A stretch of DNA of 64,000 nt. Origin: Tunturibacter psychrotolerans (GTDB lineage: Bacteria; Acidobacteriota; Terriglobia; Terriglobales; Acidobacteriaceae). Shown one piece after another: positions 26,132 to 34,715 of the stretch (the first letter of the stretch is position 1; each line of letters opens with the position of its first letter). The notes under the pieces were generated by a model that was given only the letters and a program-made list of their open reading frames with translations, had not been told where the DNA came from and made no database searches. A program made the translations under genes and the position numbers. The stretch spans positions 5,332,001-5,396,000 of the forward strand of contig NZ_CP132942.1 in the NCBI RefSeq assembly GCF_040359615.1, read 5' to 3'.

Positions 26132-26782
26132 ATGGATGCTGTACTAGAAGAGCTGAAGGCAGGAGTTCGGCGGTTTCGGACTGAGGTCTACCCGGAACAT
26201 GAGCAGGCCTATGTGAAGGCGGCCAGCGTACCCCAGACACCGCACGCGCTGATTGTGACGTGCGCCGACTCGCGAATTGATCCTGAATTGATTACACAAT
26301 CGCGGCCGGGAGATGTATTTGTAACACGAAATGTCGGGAACCTGGTGCCGGCGTATGGCGAGATGCTGGGCGGCGTGAGCGCGGTGATTGAATATGCCGT
26401 TTCGGCGCTGAAGGTACAGCATGTCGTGATATGCGGACACTCGGATTGCGGAGCGATGAAAGGTCTGCTGAACCCGGAGTCTCTCGAGAAGTTGCCGACG
26501 GTGAAGAGCTGGCTAAAGAATGCACATGCTGCGTTGAGCGTGGCAAACTCGCTGACGGAGACCGACGAGAATAAGGAGGAGCGGCTTCGGCGGCTGACGG
26601 AGGAGAATGTACTGCTGCAGATGCAGCATCTGCGGACGCATCCGTCGGTCGCGGGTGCGATGGCGCGTGAGGAACTAACGATCTCCGGATGGGTGTACGA
26701 CATTGGTAAGGGCGAGGTGAGGATCTCGGAGGATGGCGGCCGGGTGTTTGTGCCTGTGACGATTAAGGGCGAGAGCGCATGA
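26132..26782 (+). CDS. Beta-class carbonic anhydrase
   Basis: Interconverts CO2 and bicarbonate. Zinc ligands are visible as Cys44 (TCADSRID, with Asp46 and Arg48 of the catalytic dyad), His103 and Cys106 (VVICGHSDCGAMKG). Length (216 residues) is normal. It starts after aaggagagag and overlaps the bestrophin-family gene by four bases (ATGA), so the two are translationally coupled. A bicarbonate-producing enzyme next to an anion channel suggests joint handling of bicarbonate or pH. A second, more divergent carbonic anhydrase is at 46578. Confidence 0.95.
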   Translation: MDAVLEELKAGVRRFRTEVYPEHEQAYVKAASVPQTPHALIVTCADSRIDPELITQSRPGDVFVTRNVGNLVPAYGEMLGGVSAVIEYAVSALKVQHVVICGHSDCGAMKGLLNPESLEKLPTVKSWLKNAHAALSVANSLTETDENKEERLRRLTEENVLLQMQHLRTHPSVAGAMAREELTISGWVYDIGKGEVRISEDGGRVFVPVTIKGESA

Positions 26783-27693
26783 TCGTTCCGAGCGGGCGAC
26801 AGCTGGTGCCGATGCTGAAGTATGTGGGCAAGCCGCTGCTGCTGCTAGTGCTGTATGACCTTGCGGTGGTGGTGGCTTACAAGCTGATGCATTGGGATTG
26901 GATCGCGATGCCTCATATTCCGTTGGCGCTGTTCGGCTCTGCGATTGGAATCGTTGTTGCGTTTCGAAATCAGTCCGCCTATGCCCGGTGGTGGGAGGCT
27001 CGGATTCTGTGGGGCTCGATCGTGAACAACTCGCGGAGCTGGGCGAGACAGGTGACGACGGGGATGTTGTCGCTGAAGGGCGGAGAGGCCGCAGAGCTGA
27101 AGGAGATGCAGCGGAGAATGGTGTATCTTCAGATCGCATTCGTCCATGCGCTGCGGCAACATCTTAGGAAGTTGGAGCCGTGGATCGAGTTAGCTCGGGT
27201 GTTGGAGGAACGAGAGGTTGCTGCGCTACGGCCGGAGAAGAATGTTCCTCTTGCGATACAGGAGATGATGGGTCAACTGCTGCTTGAGTGCCAGACACGG
27301 GAGTGGATTGATGCGTTGCAGTGGCGGGCGATGGACGAGAGTCTGAATGATCTTGCGGATGCACAGGGAGGTGCAGAACGGATCAAGAACACGCCGATGC
27401 CAAAGCAGTACGAATACTTTCCGCAGCTGTTTGTACACATCTACTGTGTGCTGCTTCCGCTTGCGCTGGTTACAAACATGGGGTGGCTTACGCCGCTTGG
27501 TTCGACGCTCGTTGGGTTTATTTTTCTGGCTCTCAACCAGATCGGCCGTGATTTGGAAGATCCGTTTGAGAACACGGTCTTCGATGTGCCGTTGACTTCG
27601 ATTACAACGACGATTGAGACCAATCTGCGGCAGTTACTGGGTGAGAAAGAGTTGCCTCAGGCTGTCGTACCTGTTGACGGAGTGATGTGGTAG
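26779..27693 (+). CDS. Bestrophin-family (UPF0187) anion channel
   Basis: The 304-residue protein matches bacterial bestrophins. Its N-terminal membrane pair (PLLLLVLYDLAVVVAYKL, PHIPLALFGSAIGIVVAFRNQSAYARWWEARILWG) carries the diagnostic NQSxYxRWWEAR. QYEYFPQLFVHIYCVLLPLALV and TPLGSTLVGFIFLALNQIGRDLEDPFENTVFDVPLTSI are the second helix pair and the ED-PFE signature. Family members form homopentameric chloride/bicarbonate or, in bacteria, sometimes cation channels. Four-base overlap with the carbonic anhydrase start-stop suggests joint bicarbonate function. Confidence 0.93.
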   Translation: MIVPSGRQLVPMLKYVGKPLLLLVLYDLAVVVAYKLMHWDWIAMPHIPLALFGSAIGIVVAFRNQSAYARWWEARILWGSIVNNSRSWARQVTTGMLSLKGGEAAELKEMQRRMVYLQIAFVHALRQHLRKLEPWIELARVLEEREVAALRPEKNVPLAIQEMMGQLLLECQTREWIDALQWRAMDESLNDLADAQGGAERIKNTPMPKQYEYFPQLFVHIYCVLLPLALVTNMGWLTPLGSTLVGFIFLALNQIGRDLEDPFENTVFDVPLTSITTTIETNLRQLLGEKELPQAVVPVDGVMW

Positions 27694-27715
27694 TTGCGTT
27701 TGAGGTCTTGTTGAG

Positions 27716-27742
27716 AGCCCCGGCTTCGCGCCGGGGCTTTTT
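27716..27742 (+). terminator. Rho-independent terminator after the bestrophin gene
   Basis: Stem agccccggc / gccggggct (nine pairs) with loop ttcgc, followed by a T-run. It closes the carbonic anhydrase-bestrophin unit. Confidence 0.9.
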
Positions 27743-27752
27743 GCGTTAGGGA

Positions 27753-28013
27753 TCAGGCGTGGGTGGTGCCGTCGGAGCCGTGAAGTTTCACAAGCTTGTT
27801 GTAGATGCCGAGGATGAGGAAAGGCGCAGCCCATTGGCCAACGAATAAGGAAGTGTGCGGTTTCTTGGCGGCCTGGAATCCTACAGACACCGCCATCGAT
27901 CCCAAGGCCAGAGCAAGATAGACGCTAGAGGGAACCTGAGCGGTCACTTTTTCGATGGCTGCGGTGAGCTGATCTTCCTGAACATCTCCTTGACTTACGC
28001 GATAGTCGGTCAT
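27753..28013 (-). CDS. Small membrane protein of unknown function
   Basis: Start placed at the ATG at 28013 (MTDYRVSQGD), with aaggag upstream. The 86-residue product has an acidic N-terminus and two hydrophobic segments, SSVYLALALGSMAVSVGFQ and FVGQWAAPFLILGIYNKLV, separated by a short KKPHTS loop, so it is a hairpin membrane protein. The arrangement is similar to small acidobacterial proteins of unknown role. I do not recognise a family name. Confidence 0.75.
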   Translation of the reverse strand: MTDYRVSQGDVQEDQLTAAIEKVTAQVPSSVYLALALGSMAVSVGFQAAKKPHTSLFVGQWAAPFLILGIYNKLVKLHGSDGTTHA

Positions 28014-28147
28014 AAACAAATCTCCTTAACGGCGTTGCCGTCATGTAAGGAGAGATGCCGGATTCGCGTGGGTAGCCGTGGGAGTTTTGTGGAGTTTGGC
28101 TGGGTCAACAGGTGTTTGGATTGCGTTGATGTGGTCGAGACGGTTGC

Positions 28148-29032
28148 CTAGAGCCAGTCCAGCTTGCGGAGGATCCAGAGAAGGAGTGCGGTAACGAGGA
28201 TGGTGATGCCGATGATCCATTCGGCTCCGTGAGGGGATTCTTCGAAGGGTAGACCTTTGAGGTTCATCCCGTAGATGCCGGAGATGGCGATTGCAGGTAG
28301 AGCGACGGTGCCGAGGATGGTAAGGACCTTGACGACCTCGTTGGTGCGATTGGAGACCGACGAGAGGTAGATGTCAAGGGTGTTGTTGAGTAGATCGCGC
28401 TGGGTTTCGACCGAGTCCAACAGCCGCGCGACGTGATCGTAGGTGTCGCGGACGTAGGGCTGATTTTCAGCATCGATGATGGTATTGGGATCGCGCTGAA
28501 GATGGAGCGAGGCATCACGGGTGTTGACGAGGACACGGCGAAGGTCAATGAGTTCACGCTTGATGGCGAAGACGGATTGAAGGATTTCGGGGGAGGGATC
28601 GTCGAAGACTTTGTCTTCGAGCTGGTCGATGCGATCGTCGAAGTGGTCGATAGCGGGAAAGTAAAGATCGACGATGGTGTCCAGGATGAGGGAGACGAGT
28701 TTGGCGGGGTGCTGGTCGTCGCCGTCGCGGCGGGCGCGGGCCAGAGCCTGCTCGGTGGTTGGGCATGTGGGGTCTGAGATGGTGATGAGGAAGTCTTTGC
28801 CAGCGAAGATGTCAATGGGGGAAAAAGAAGGCTTCTGTTCGCCAGGGTTGTCGGGGTCAGGGATGAGGCGGACGGGCTTGAAGACAGCGAAGGTGTAGGC
28901 TGCGCCAGAGTCAACCTTGACGCTTTCGTCATGAGTACGAGTGTCTTCGAGATGGAGGGGATGAAGGTTGTATTGTTTGGCGAGTTCGTCGAGCTTGGGA
29001 TCGTTGGCGTCTTCGAGTTGATACCAGGGCAT
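28148..29032 (-). CDS. corA: CorA-type magnesium/divalent cation transporter
   Basis: Inner-membrane channel for Mg2+ and related ions. The 294-residue sequence has the cytoplasmic domain and long stalk helix (DRIDQLEDKVFDDPSPEILQSVFAIKRELIDLRRVL), then two C-terminal membrane helices with the YGMNLKGLPF motif between them (the selectivity-filter GMN). It ends with the basic/hydrophobic WILRKLDWL. It is apparently monocistronic. Confidence 0.93.
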   Translation of the reverse strand: MPWYQLEDANDPKLDELAKQYNLHPLHLEDTRTHDESVKVDSGAAYTFAVFKPVRLIPDPDNPGEQKPSFSPIDIFAGKDFLITISDPTCPTTEQALARARRDGDDQHPAKLVSLILDTIVDLYFPAIDHFDDRIDQLEDKVFDDPSPEILQSVFAIKRELIDLRRVLVNTRDASLHLQRDPNTIIDAENQPYVRDTYDHVARLLDSVETQRDLLNNTLDIYLSSVSNRTNEVVKVLTILGTVALPAIAISGIYGMNLKGLPFEESPHGAEWIIGITILVTALLLWILRKLDWL

Positions 29033-29121
29033 GAGGTTCCTTGTCTTGCTTCATGATTTGGCAGTGGGCCGGCTGCTTGCGTTCATCGTACTGCGGTTGG
29101 GTTCGGCTCAAGGACACTCGT

Positions 29122-29850
29122 TTATAGATGTTTTGCGAAGAAGGCCAAAGTTCGCTGCTGAGCATCCTGAAGGGCGGCGCCAGTGAAGCCGTGATCCTGA
29201 TCAGGATAGAGATGGCTGTCGCAGGTTAGATCTTTCAGTTCGCAGAGTCGCTGAAGTTGGTGCGCGTTTGCTACAGGGATGTTTCGGTCATGTTCTCCAT
29301 GCAGGATGAGGAGCGGAGCCATGGATTTGAAGTTGTAGAAAAAGCTATCTGGAAGAGCACCGTACCAGTCGGCGATGGCCTGAACAGGTAGCCCCTGGGA
29401 ACCGGCCGCGAGTGCGACGGACGACCCCATCGACATGCCTATGAGTCCGAAGTGTCTTTTATTGTTTTCGGATGAAGACCGCTGGTCGATGAGAAGATCC
29501 GTTACGGCTTGTACCCAAGCGCGGTAGTTGGCGTCGCTGGGACTGTGATCTGTGGTCGCGTCGAAGTAGTGTGGGAACAGTACGAGGTAGCCATGAGAGG
29601 CGAAAAATGTTGCCTGCTCTTGATAGAACGGGATGGATGGCCCGCTGGCTCCATGAAGAACAATAATCGTTGCGGGAGACGAGGGGTCGCCGAAGGTCTC
29701 GTATCGCATCGTATGCTGTTGCGTTTGGATGACGCCAGACGTGACTGCAACTCGGGTCTGTGCCAGCAACCTGATGGGCTGCGCGAGAAGCAACAGTGTC
29801 GCTATGACAGGAAGAAGATTCAGCGCTGCGCCATGCCCGGCGGTTTGCAT
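29122..29850 (-). CDS. Dienelactone-hydrolase-like alpha/beta hydrolase, secreted
   Basis: An exported hydrolase with a signal peptide at residues 1-30 (LLPVIATLLLLAQPIRLLAQ). The catalytic triad is visible: nucleophile Ser140 in IGMSMGSS, Asp188 in GEHDRNIP and His220 in DQDHGFTG; the oxyanion region is VLHGASG. Size (242 residues) and layout fit the dienelactone hydrolase family. The substrate is unknown, and it is on the same strand as corA, 90 bases upstream of it. Confidence 0.88.
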   Translation of the reverse strand: MQTAGHGAALNLLPVIATLLLLAQPIRLLAQTRVAVTSGVIQTQQHTMRYETFGDPSSPATIIVLHGASGPSIPFYQEQATFFASHGYLVLFPHYFDATTDHSPSDANYRAWVQAVTDLLIDQRSSSENNKRHFGLIGMSMGSSVALAAGSQGLPVQAIADWYGALPDSFFYNFKSMAPLLILHGEHDRNIPVANAHQLQRLCELKDLTCDSHLYPDQDHGFTGAALQDAQQRTLAFFAKHL

Positions 29851-29907
29851 GCGGGATTTATATCACCCGTGAGTTGAAATCGCATCAAGCTGGCTGCAGA
29901 GAGCAGT

Positions 29908-30759
29908 TTATTTGGGTTGAAGGTTCTTTAGCGTCTTGGTGATGCTTCTGGCTCCGGAGAAGACTGCCATCTTTGTGCTGTCGATGACCTTGCTTCTGCC
30001 CGGCGGCGTGGGGTTGATGCCGAGTTTGCGTAGCTGATGATTTACGCGGAAGAGATCCCGGTCAAATGCAATCGATTCGTAACCGATGCTGAGCGACATC
30101 GAGGAAGTGGGGCCGCTTTCGACCATGTGCGGGAAGTGCATGGGGATGTGAACGCCGGTTCCGGGCTCCATTTCAAAACGCTCGGCGCGCGACCTGATCT
30201 CTTCGCGGAACGCAATCTCGTTTTTCGCCCAATACTTTTCGATATCGAGGTCTTTGAGAATTTCTTTGTCGCTTCCGTCGAAGATGTAGATGGTTTTAGT
30301 GCCTTGAATCTGCAGGAGGAAGCTGTCTTCGCTGTCGATGTGATAGGGAGTGAATTCATTTGGAGATGTGAGGAAGAGAGTCTCCATGGGTGCGCGGTAC
30401 TCTTTGCTGAGGTCGACATGCGTGAGCTCTGAAAGCTCTCGGGTCATGGTCTCGAGGACCTTGTCGTATCTGGGCTGGGTGTGAATGAAGCTGAGCTTCA
30501 TCCTCATCCGGCTGAGGTCGGAGTGACGAAAGGCCTCGACGAGGCTCGCCTTGTGATCCTCGCTTCCCCACTCTCTGAACTTCCTATCGAGATAAAAGAA
30601 ACCGGATTTGGTGTTGTCACGACTCCAAATTTCGGCGAGTTTTTCTACGGATTGAGTGGAGAAGAGATCGTTGGAGTCGAGGTTGTGGGAGAAGAGAAAG
30701 GGCTTTCGCCTGAAGTAATCTGAAAATTCTTTTTCTGGTTGGAAGTACGTGTAAGTCAC
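29908..30759 (-). CDS. Cupin_8/JmjC-like Fe(II) oxygenase
   Basis: A 283-residue cupin-fold protein. The metal triad is visible: TPYHIDSEDSFLLQIQG with His140 and Asp142, and a distal His211 in VHIPMHFPHMVES. The preceding IYIFDG is typical of JmjC-like hydroxylases using 2-oxoglutarate. Related bacterial proteins hydroxylate proteins or small molecules, or sit in peptide and lipid biosynthesis; the substrate here is unknown. The C-terminal helix region carries several Lys/Arg. It is on the minus strand with no close partner. Confidence 0.8.
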   Translation of the reverse strand: MTYTYFQPEKEFSDYFRRKPFLFSHNLDSNDLFSTQSVEKLAEIWSRDNTKSGFFYLDRKFREWGSEDHKASLVEAFRHSDLSRMRMKLSFIHTQPRYDKVLETMTRELSELTHVDLSKEYRAPMETLFLTSPNEFTPYHIDSEDSFLLQIQGTKTIYIFDGSDKEILKDLDIEKYWAKNEIAFREEIRSRAERFEMEPGTGVHIPMHFPHMVESGPTSSMSLSIGYESIAFDRDLFRVNHQLRKLGINPTPPGRSKVIDSTKMAVFSGARSITKTLKNLQPK

Positions 30760-30975
30760 AGGGCCCCCCGGCAGATCGCAAACTCGCTAATCTGGTTCGA
30801 CAAGCGAATGGTACAGGGGCGCAGTATCTACTTCAATTTTAAAGTGATTCGTCCTATGCGATTCGCGCAGTACTTTCGAGGGTTTGCGAGTAGGTAACCA
30901 GGCTGGGAGTTACTATTTTGACTTTTGAACTAGTAACAATCTCGGGAAGTATGGAGTGGCGGTCCGAAAAGGATG

Positions 30976-31764
30976 TTAGCGCGTAACAGTCTCAATATGA
31001 GTGATTTCGCCGTCGCGCATGTGGAGGATGCGATCGGCGATCTGGGCGGCCTCGGGGTTGTGGGTAATCATGAGGACGGTCTGGTTGAGCTCTCGGCTGG
31101 ATTGGCGGAGCATCTTGAGCACGGCTTCTGAGTTTTTAGTGTCGAGGTTGCCGGTGGGCTCATCGGCAAGGACGATGGCGGGGCGGTTGATGAGAGCACG
31201 AGCGATGGCTACCCGTTGTTGCTCGCCGCCGGATAGCTCATTGGGACGATGGTCGAGGCGCCCCTGGATGCCGAGCATCTCGGTGAGGTGTGTGAGCAGG
31301 GGACGGTCGAGCTCTCGTTTGGTGGTGGCGCCGAGGTTGGCGATATCGTGGGCGATCTCGATGTTGCCCATCGCAGAGAGAGTGGGTAAGAGGTTGAAAC
31401 GTTGGAAGATGAAGCCAATTTTGGCGCGGCGGGTGCGGGTGCGCTCGGCGTCGGTGAGGGTGGCGAAGTTGATGCCGTCGATGAGGACCGAGCCAGTCGT
31501 AGCTCCAGTGAGGCCGCCGAGGATGTAGAAGAGGGTGGATTTGCCAGAGCCTGAAGGGCCGACGATGGCGACGAACTCGCCGGGGGTGATGGCGAAGTTG
31601 ACCTTGCGGAGAGCAGGCACCTCGAGCTTGCCGGAGCGATAGGTTTTGCCCAGATCGCGGGCGAGGATGACGGGTGTTGGGGCGTTGCCATCGGGCGTCA
31701 AGTGTAGAAGCGTTTTTGAGGAGGAGTCGGGCTGGGGGGACAACGTGGAAGAATGAGAAGACAT
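30976..31764 (-). CDS. MacB/LolD-type ABC transporter ATPase
   Basis: A 262-residue ATP-binding subunit. Walker A GPSGSGKST (69-77), Q-loop FQRFNLLPTL, signature LSGGEQQRVA (177-186), Walker B VLADEPTGNLD and switch MITHNPEAAQI are complete. The sequence is of the LolD/MacB/DevA group, whose partners are FtsX-like permeases. No permease is adjacent. The permease at 61715 could be its partner, but that is a guess. Its start lies about 35 bases from the divergent gene at 31801. Confidence 0.93.
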   Translation of the reverse strand: MSSHSSTLSPQPDSSSKTLLHLTPDGNAPTPVILARDLGKTYRSGKLEVPALRKVNFAITPGEFVAIVGPSGSGKSTLFYILGGLTGATTGSVLIDGINFATLTDAERTRTRRAKIGFIFQRFNLLPTLSAMGNIEIAHDIANLGATTKRELDRPLLTHLTEMLGIQGRLDHRPNELSGGEQQRVAIARALINRPAIVLADEPTGNLDTKNSEAVLKMLRQSSRELNQTVLMITHNPEAAQIADRILHMRDGEITHIETVTR

Positions 31765-31800
31765 GTATGTCTATGAAGTTTATCGCGAACGGGGTCGGCG

Positions 31801-32394
31801 GTGAGGCCATCGGAGCTTTTGCTATGGGGATTGGCAGCCTGGACGACTCTGGGATTGGCTGGGGTTGGGTTGTCGCGGTTGCGGGGTGAACAGCTTCGAG
31901 TGCGTCGTGGAATAGCCTGGCTGGCCGGAGTCTGGGCGATGTATCTCGTGGTGCTGATAGGAGTTTCGCTGGTGCAGAAACAGAAGGTGGTGGCGGTGGG
32001 GCAGCCGCAGTGTTTCGACGATATGTGTTTTACGGTGACCGGGATAGAGGAGGTAAAAGGATTTTTGATTCACGATGAGCGGCGGCTTTTGCGAGTGACA
32101 ATTCGGGTTACAAATCGGGGACATTCGGGAGAGAGGGATGGATTGATACAGGCTTATCTGGTGGATGCGCAGGGGCGGCAATGGGAGGAGTCGACTGGAG
32201 TCAATGGGGTGGGGCTGACAGCAAAGGTGGCCAGAGGAGACTCTGTGATGAGTCAACCGGTCTTCAAGGTGACAGGCGATGCCACGGGATTGAGGCTGGT
32301 CTTGACCCATGGGTGGAAGCAGCCAGGCGTATTGGTGATTGGTGACTCTGATAGTCTGCTGCACCGGAAGACGGTCGTGGAACTTGGGCGCTGA
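31801..32394 (+). CDS. Membrane-anchored protein with DUF4352-like domain
   Basis: Starts with GTG. Two membrane helices (SELLLWGLAAWTTLGLAGVGL and GIAWLAGVWAMYLVVLIGVSLV) precede a beta-rich periplasmic domain with CFDDMCFTVTGIEE, RRLLRVTIRVTNRGHS, AYLVDAQGRQWEES and the closing VFKVTGDATGLRLVLTHG. This pattern is like Telomeric-repeat/DUF4352-type immunoglobulin-like domains. I do not know its function. Confidence 0.7.
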   Translation: MRPSELLLWGLAAWTTLGLAGVGLSRLRGEQLRVRRGIAWLAGVWAMYLVVLIGVSLVQKQKVVAVGQPQCFDDMCFTVTGIEEVKGFLIHDERRLLRVTIRVTNRGHSGERDGLIQAYLVDAQGRQWEESTGVNGVGLTAKVARGDSVMSQPVFKVTGDATGLRLVLTHGWKQPGVLVIGDSDSLLHRKTVVELGR

Positions 32395-32959
32395 TGGAGG
32401 CTTTGGTTACTGCGAGATAGAGGCGTTGCAGCAGTGGACGGCGTGTGTAAGTTACCGCAGGTCTAAGTAAAGAATTACTGCAGTGGTATGTGCCGCGAGA
32501 GAACTTTTCCCTTGAAAATTGCAAGTTGGTGCATGGTGGGAAAAAGCAATGCGAAATCTCCTGTGGAATGCGGGGAAAAACGTTGGCAGGTGGATTGCAT
32601 ATATGGGAGTGTCGGAAGACGGACGAATACTTCTGAAACGGGCTCTATCTGTCGTGCACTATATCAACGCAAGACAGAGATGACATTCATTAGTAATAAC
32701 GGGCTTCACGCACGAAAACATTCACGAACGCGATTGGCTTGAACGACGGTCTCATCGCATGCAGTCCTTCGCTTTTTACGTTTTGCGCTGGTTTCATTTC
32801 AGCTTGAGTTGAAGCCTTAATCCCAACATCCCGTGATAGCCCAGCTGCGTCGACCCAAACTCGGCGCGTTTGCAGTGTGGTGCGTCAAAAATTGTCCCCT
32901 ATGCAGCCGGCCTGCTGCGTAGACGGATGCGCTCGTCCAACAATGCCAAGGAGGCAGAA
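32395..32959. other. Intergenic region upstream of the amyloid-like locus
   Basis: No gene. It must hold the promoter of the four-gene locus that follows. The only frames are short and featureless. A good Shine-Dalgarno (aaggagg) for the first gene is at 32948-32954. No sigma-factor or operator motif could be assigned with confidence. Confidence 0.45.
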
Positions 32960-34228
32960 GTGAATAAACTCATTTGCACTCTCGTTACCGCATCGGTTCT
33001 TGTCGGCGGCTCCGCCTACGGCCAGAACAAAGCCACAAATGATAAGCATGGGAAGCAGGCTCTCCGCGACAGCCAGATGGATAAAGTTACCGCCGCCGGC
33101 GAAGAAAATTCTTCGATTGCGGCCAATAACTCAACCGTCACTGAAAACAACTCAGGCTCGGTGAGTCTCGCTGGAACCTCGCTGATGGGTGCCAGTGGCA
33201 TCAACATCGTGAGCTCGACTGACAGCCTGGTAGCAAATGGCGTCAACGTTTACGACACCAGTGCTACCTCCAGCAAAGGATCCGATGTCACGCAGGCCAA
33301 CACCATCGATCAATCTGAAAATGCGACTGCGACACTGGGCAGTTACCGTCGCGGAGAAAACAGCCAGCTAACAGTTGACAAGAGCACGAATGTGAGCAAG
33401 TCCAATGCATTTTCGGCGAGCCTTAACACCTCGCTGAATGCCAGCACGACCGATACCTTTGCCAAGACGAATGACCTGACCAAGAGCAAGAGCTACACTG
33501 ACACCTTCAGCAATGTGAAAACGGCGGCCGCGACGTTGAACGCCAATGAGACGCTTGCAGATAGCGCAAACAGCACGTCTGCCAGCGATGCCACCGCCAA
33601 TAGCTCCACGGCGGCGACAGGCGGCAGCGCTTCGACAACGGGTAACTCGACGTCTAGCAACAGCGCATCGAGCGGCGGAAGCACCTCGTCAAACACCGGC
33701 TCTGCGACGAGCGCCACGCATGCTTCTAACGGTGGAACCGCCACTAACGGCACCAACGATAACTCCAACACCAATACGACGGGCTCGAACGACACCGCTG
33801 CGTTGGGAGCTACCTTAAACCTGTCTTCGAACAAGAGCAACAGCGTTGATAAGACGTCGTCTTTGACTCATGACAAGAGCGTATCGAATGACTTCTCTAC
33901 CAGCCTGGCAACAACCCTCGCGTCGACGGCGTCGGACACGAAGTCCTTCACGTTGGCGAAGACCAAGATGGTGACGAAGGATATACAAGGTGCTGTTGCA
34001 GTCGATGATGCCGATGCGACAAACATCGCAGTGGACGGATCGACCATTAGCGACACCAATACCTACAGCGTATCTCTCGCCGGTTCGGCAGAGCAGAACG
34101 CGAAGGCGATCAACATCGTAAATGCAGCCGGCGGCATGGTTGGGAATGGCGTGAACGTTGCTCACTCAACAGGCGTGAATCCGGTTCCGACTTTGAGCCA
34201 GGTCAACAGCATCACGCAGTCTCACTAA
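32960..34228 (+). CDS. Secreted Ser/Thr/Asn-rich repeat protein, putative FapC-like amyloid subunit
   Basis: Start placed at GTG 32960 (MNKLICTLVTASVLVGG), just after aaggagg; the longer frame to 32870 has no such site. Signal peptide about 1-21, then LRDSQMDKVTAAG, a motif shared with the next gene. Two related modules, residues 67-178 and 294-421, flank a low-complexity Ser/Thr/Gly/Asn/Ala linker (about 195-285). Both have SVSLAG, INIV, GNGVNV/ANGVNV and end in QxNxIxQS, and each has an inner VDKSxxxxKS...FSxSLxTxL block. This is the logic of amyloid-forming repeats (Gln/Asn-rich, no Cys or bulky core). The usual C-terminal CxxC of FapC is absent. Assignment comes from architecture and neighbours, not from clear sequence identity. 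Confidence 0.75.
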   Translation: MNKLICTLVTASVLVGGSAYGQNKATNDKHGKQALRDSQMDKVTAAGEENSSIAANNSTVTENNSGSVSLAGTSLMGASGINIVSSTDSLVANGVNVYDTSATSSKGSDVTQANTIDQSENATATLGSYRRGENSQLTVDKSTNVSKSNAFSASLNTSLNASTTDTFAKTNDLTKSKSYTDTFSNVKTAAATLNANETLADSANSTSASDATANSSTAATGGSASTTGNSTSSNSASSGGSTSSNTGSATSATHASNGGTATNGTNDNSNTNTTGSNDTAALGATLNLSSNKSNSVDKTSSLTHDKSVSNDFSTSLATTLASTASDTKSFTLAKTKMVTKDIQGAVAVDDADATNIAVDGSTISDTNTYSVSLAGSAEQNAKAINIVNAAGGMVGNGVNVAHSTGVNPVPTLSQVNSITQSH

Positions 34229-34243
34229 GAACGACGACAGGAC

Positions 34244-34270
34244 GGGGCTCCGCACTAGCGGTGGAGCTCC
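34244..34270 (+). other. Intercistronic stem-loop between the two amyloid-like subunit genes
   Basis: ggggctcc pairs with ggagctcc over eight positions (one G-T wobble) across an 11-base loop. No T-run follows. It may stabilise the upstream transcript or partly attenuate transcription, as expected when one subunit is needed in larger amounts. Confidence 0.5.
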
Positions 34271-34304
34271 TGCCTGTGCTTTCACTCGGCTTCAAGGAGG
34301 ATGT

Positions 34305-34715
34305 ATGCGTCGTCTCTTAGTGATTGCGAGTCTTGCGCTGCTATCTACTGCAGGACTGGCCCAAAGCTCAACCAAGCATGCGGGCCAACCGCTGAACGAC
34401 GCTGCCATGGATCGAGTCACGGCAGCGGGCGTTTCAGCGACTTTGTCGAATGGAGTCTTGCAGTTTCAAGGATCGGCAGCAACTGCGAACGGCCTGGTGA
34501 CAGGTGCGGGTACATTGCAGGTGTTGACCGGGCCGCTGACCTCAACGACCAACATGGGCACGCTGACGTTGAATGGCAGCGCGCAACAGAATCTGAGTTC
34601 GCTGGTGAACATCAACGCGGTGAACTCCAATATCAATGTGCTGCTGAACCTGAACGTCAATATGAACTCGACGGTCGGGTCTATTGTGCAGTCCAACCTG
34701 AACGGGAAACACTAA
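34305..34715 (+). CDS. Small secreted repeat protein, putative minor amyloid subunit
   Basis: The 136-residue product starts at ATG 34305 with ggagg upstream and has a signal peptide ending LSTAGLAQ. It then carries LNDAAMDRVTAAG (residues 30-42), the same motif as in the preceding gene. The C-terminal half (GSAQQNLSSLVNINAVNSNINVLLNLNVNMN) resembles that protein's SLAGSAEQNAKAINIV...GVNV. It is very Asn/Ser/Leu/Val-rich and Cys-free. By position it corresponds to the FapB/FapE-type minor subunit or nucleator. Its stop overlaps the start of the peptidase gene by one base (TAATG), so the two are tightly coupled. Confidence 0.75.
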   Translation: MRRLLVIASLALLSTAGLAQSSTKHAGQPLNDAAMDRVTAAGVSATLSNGVLQFQGSAATANGLVTGAGTLQVLTGPLTSTTNMGTLTLNGSAQQNLSSLVNINAVNSNINVLLNLNVNMNSTVGSIVQSNLNGKH

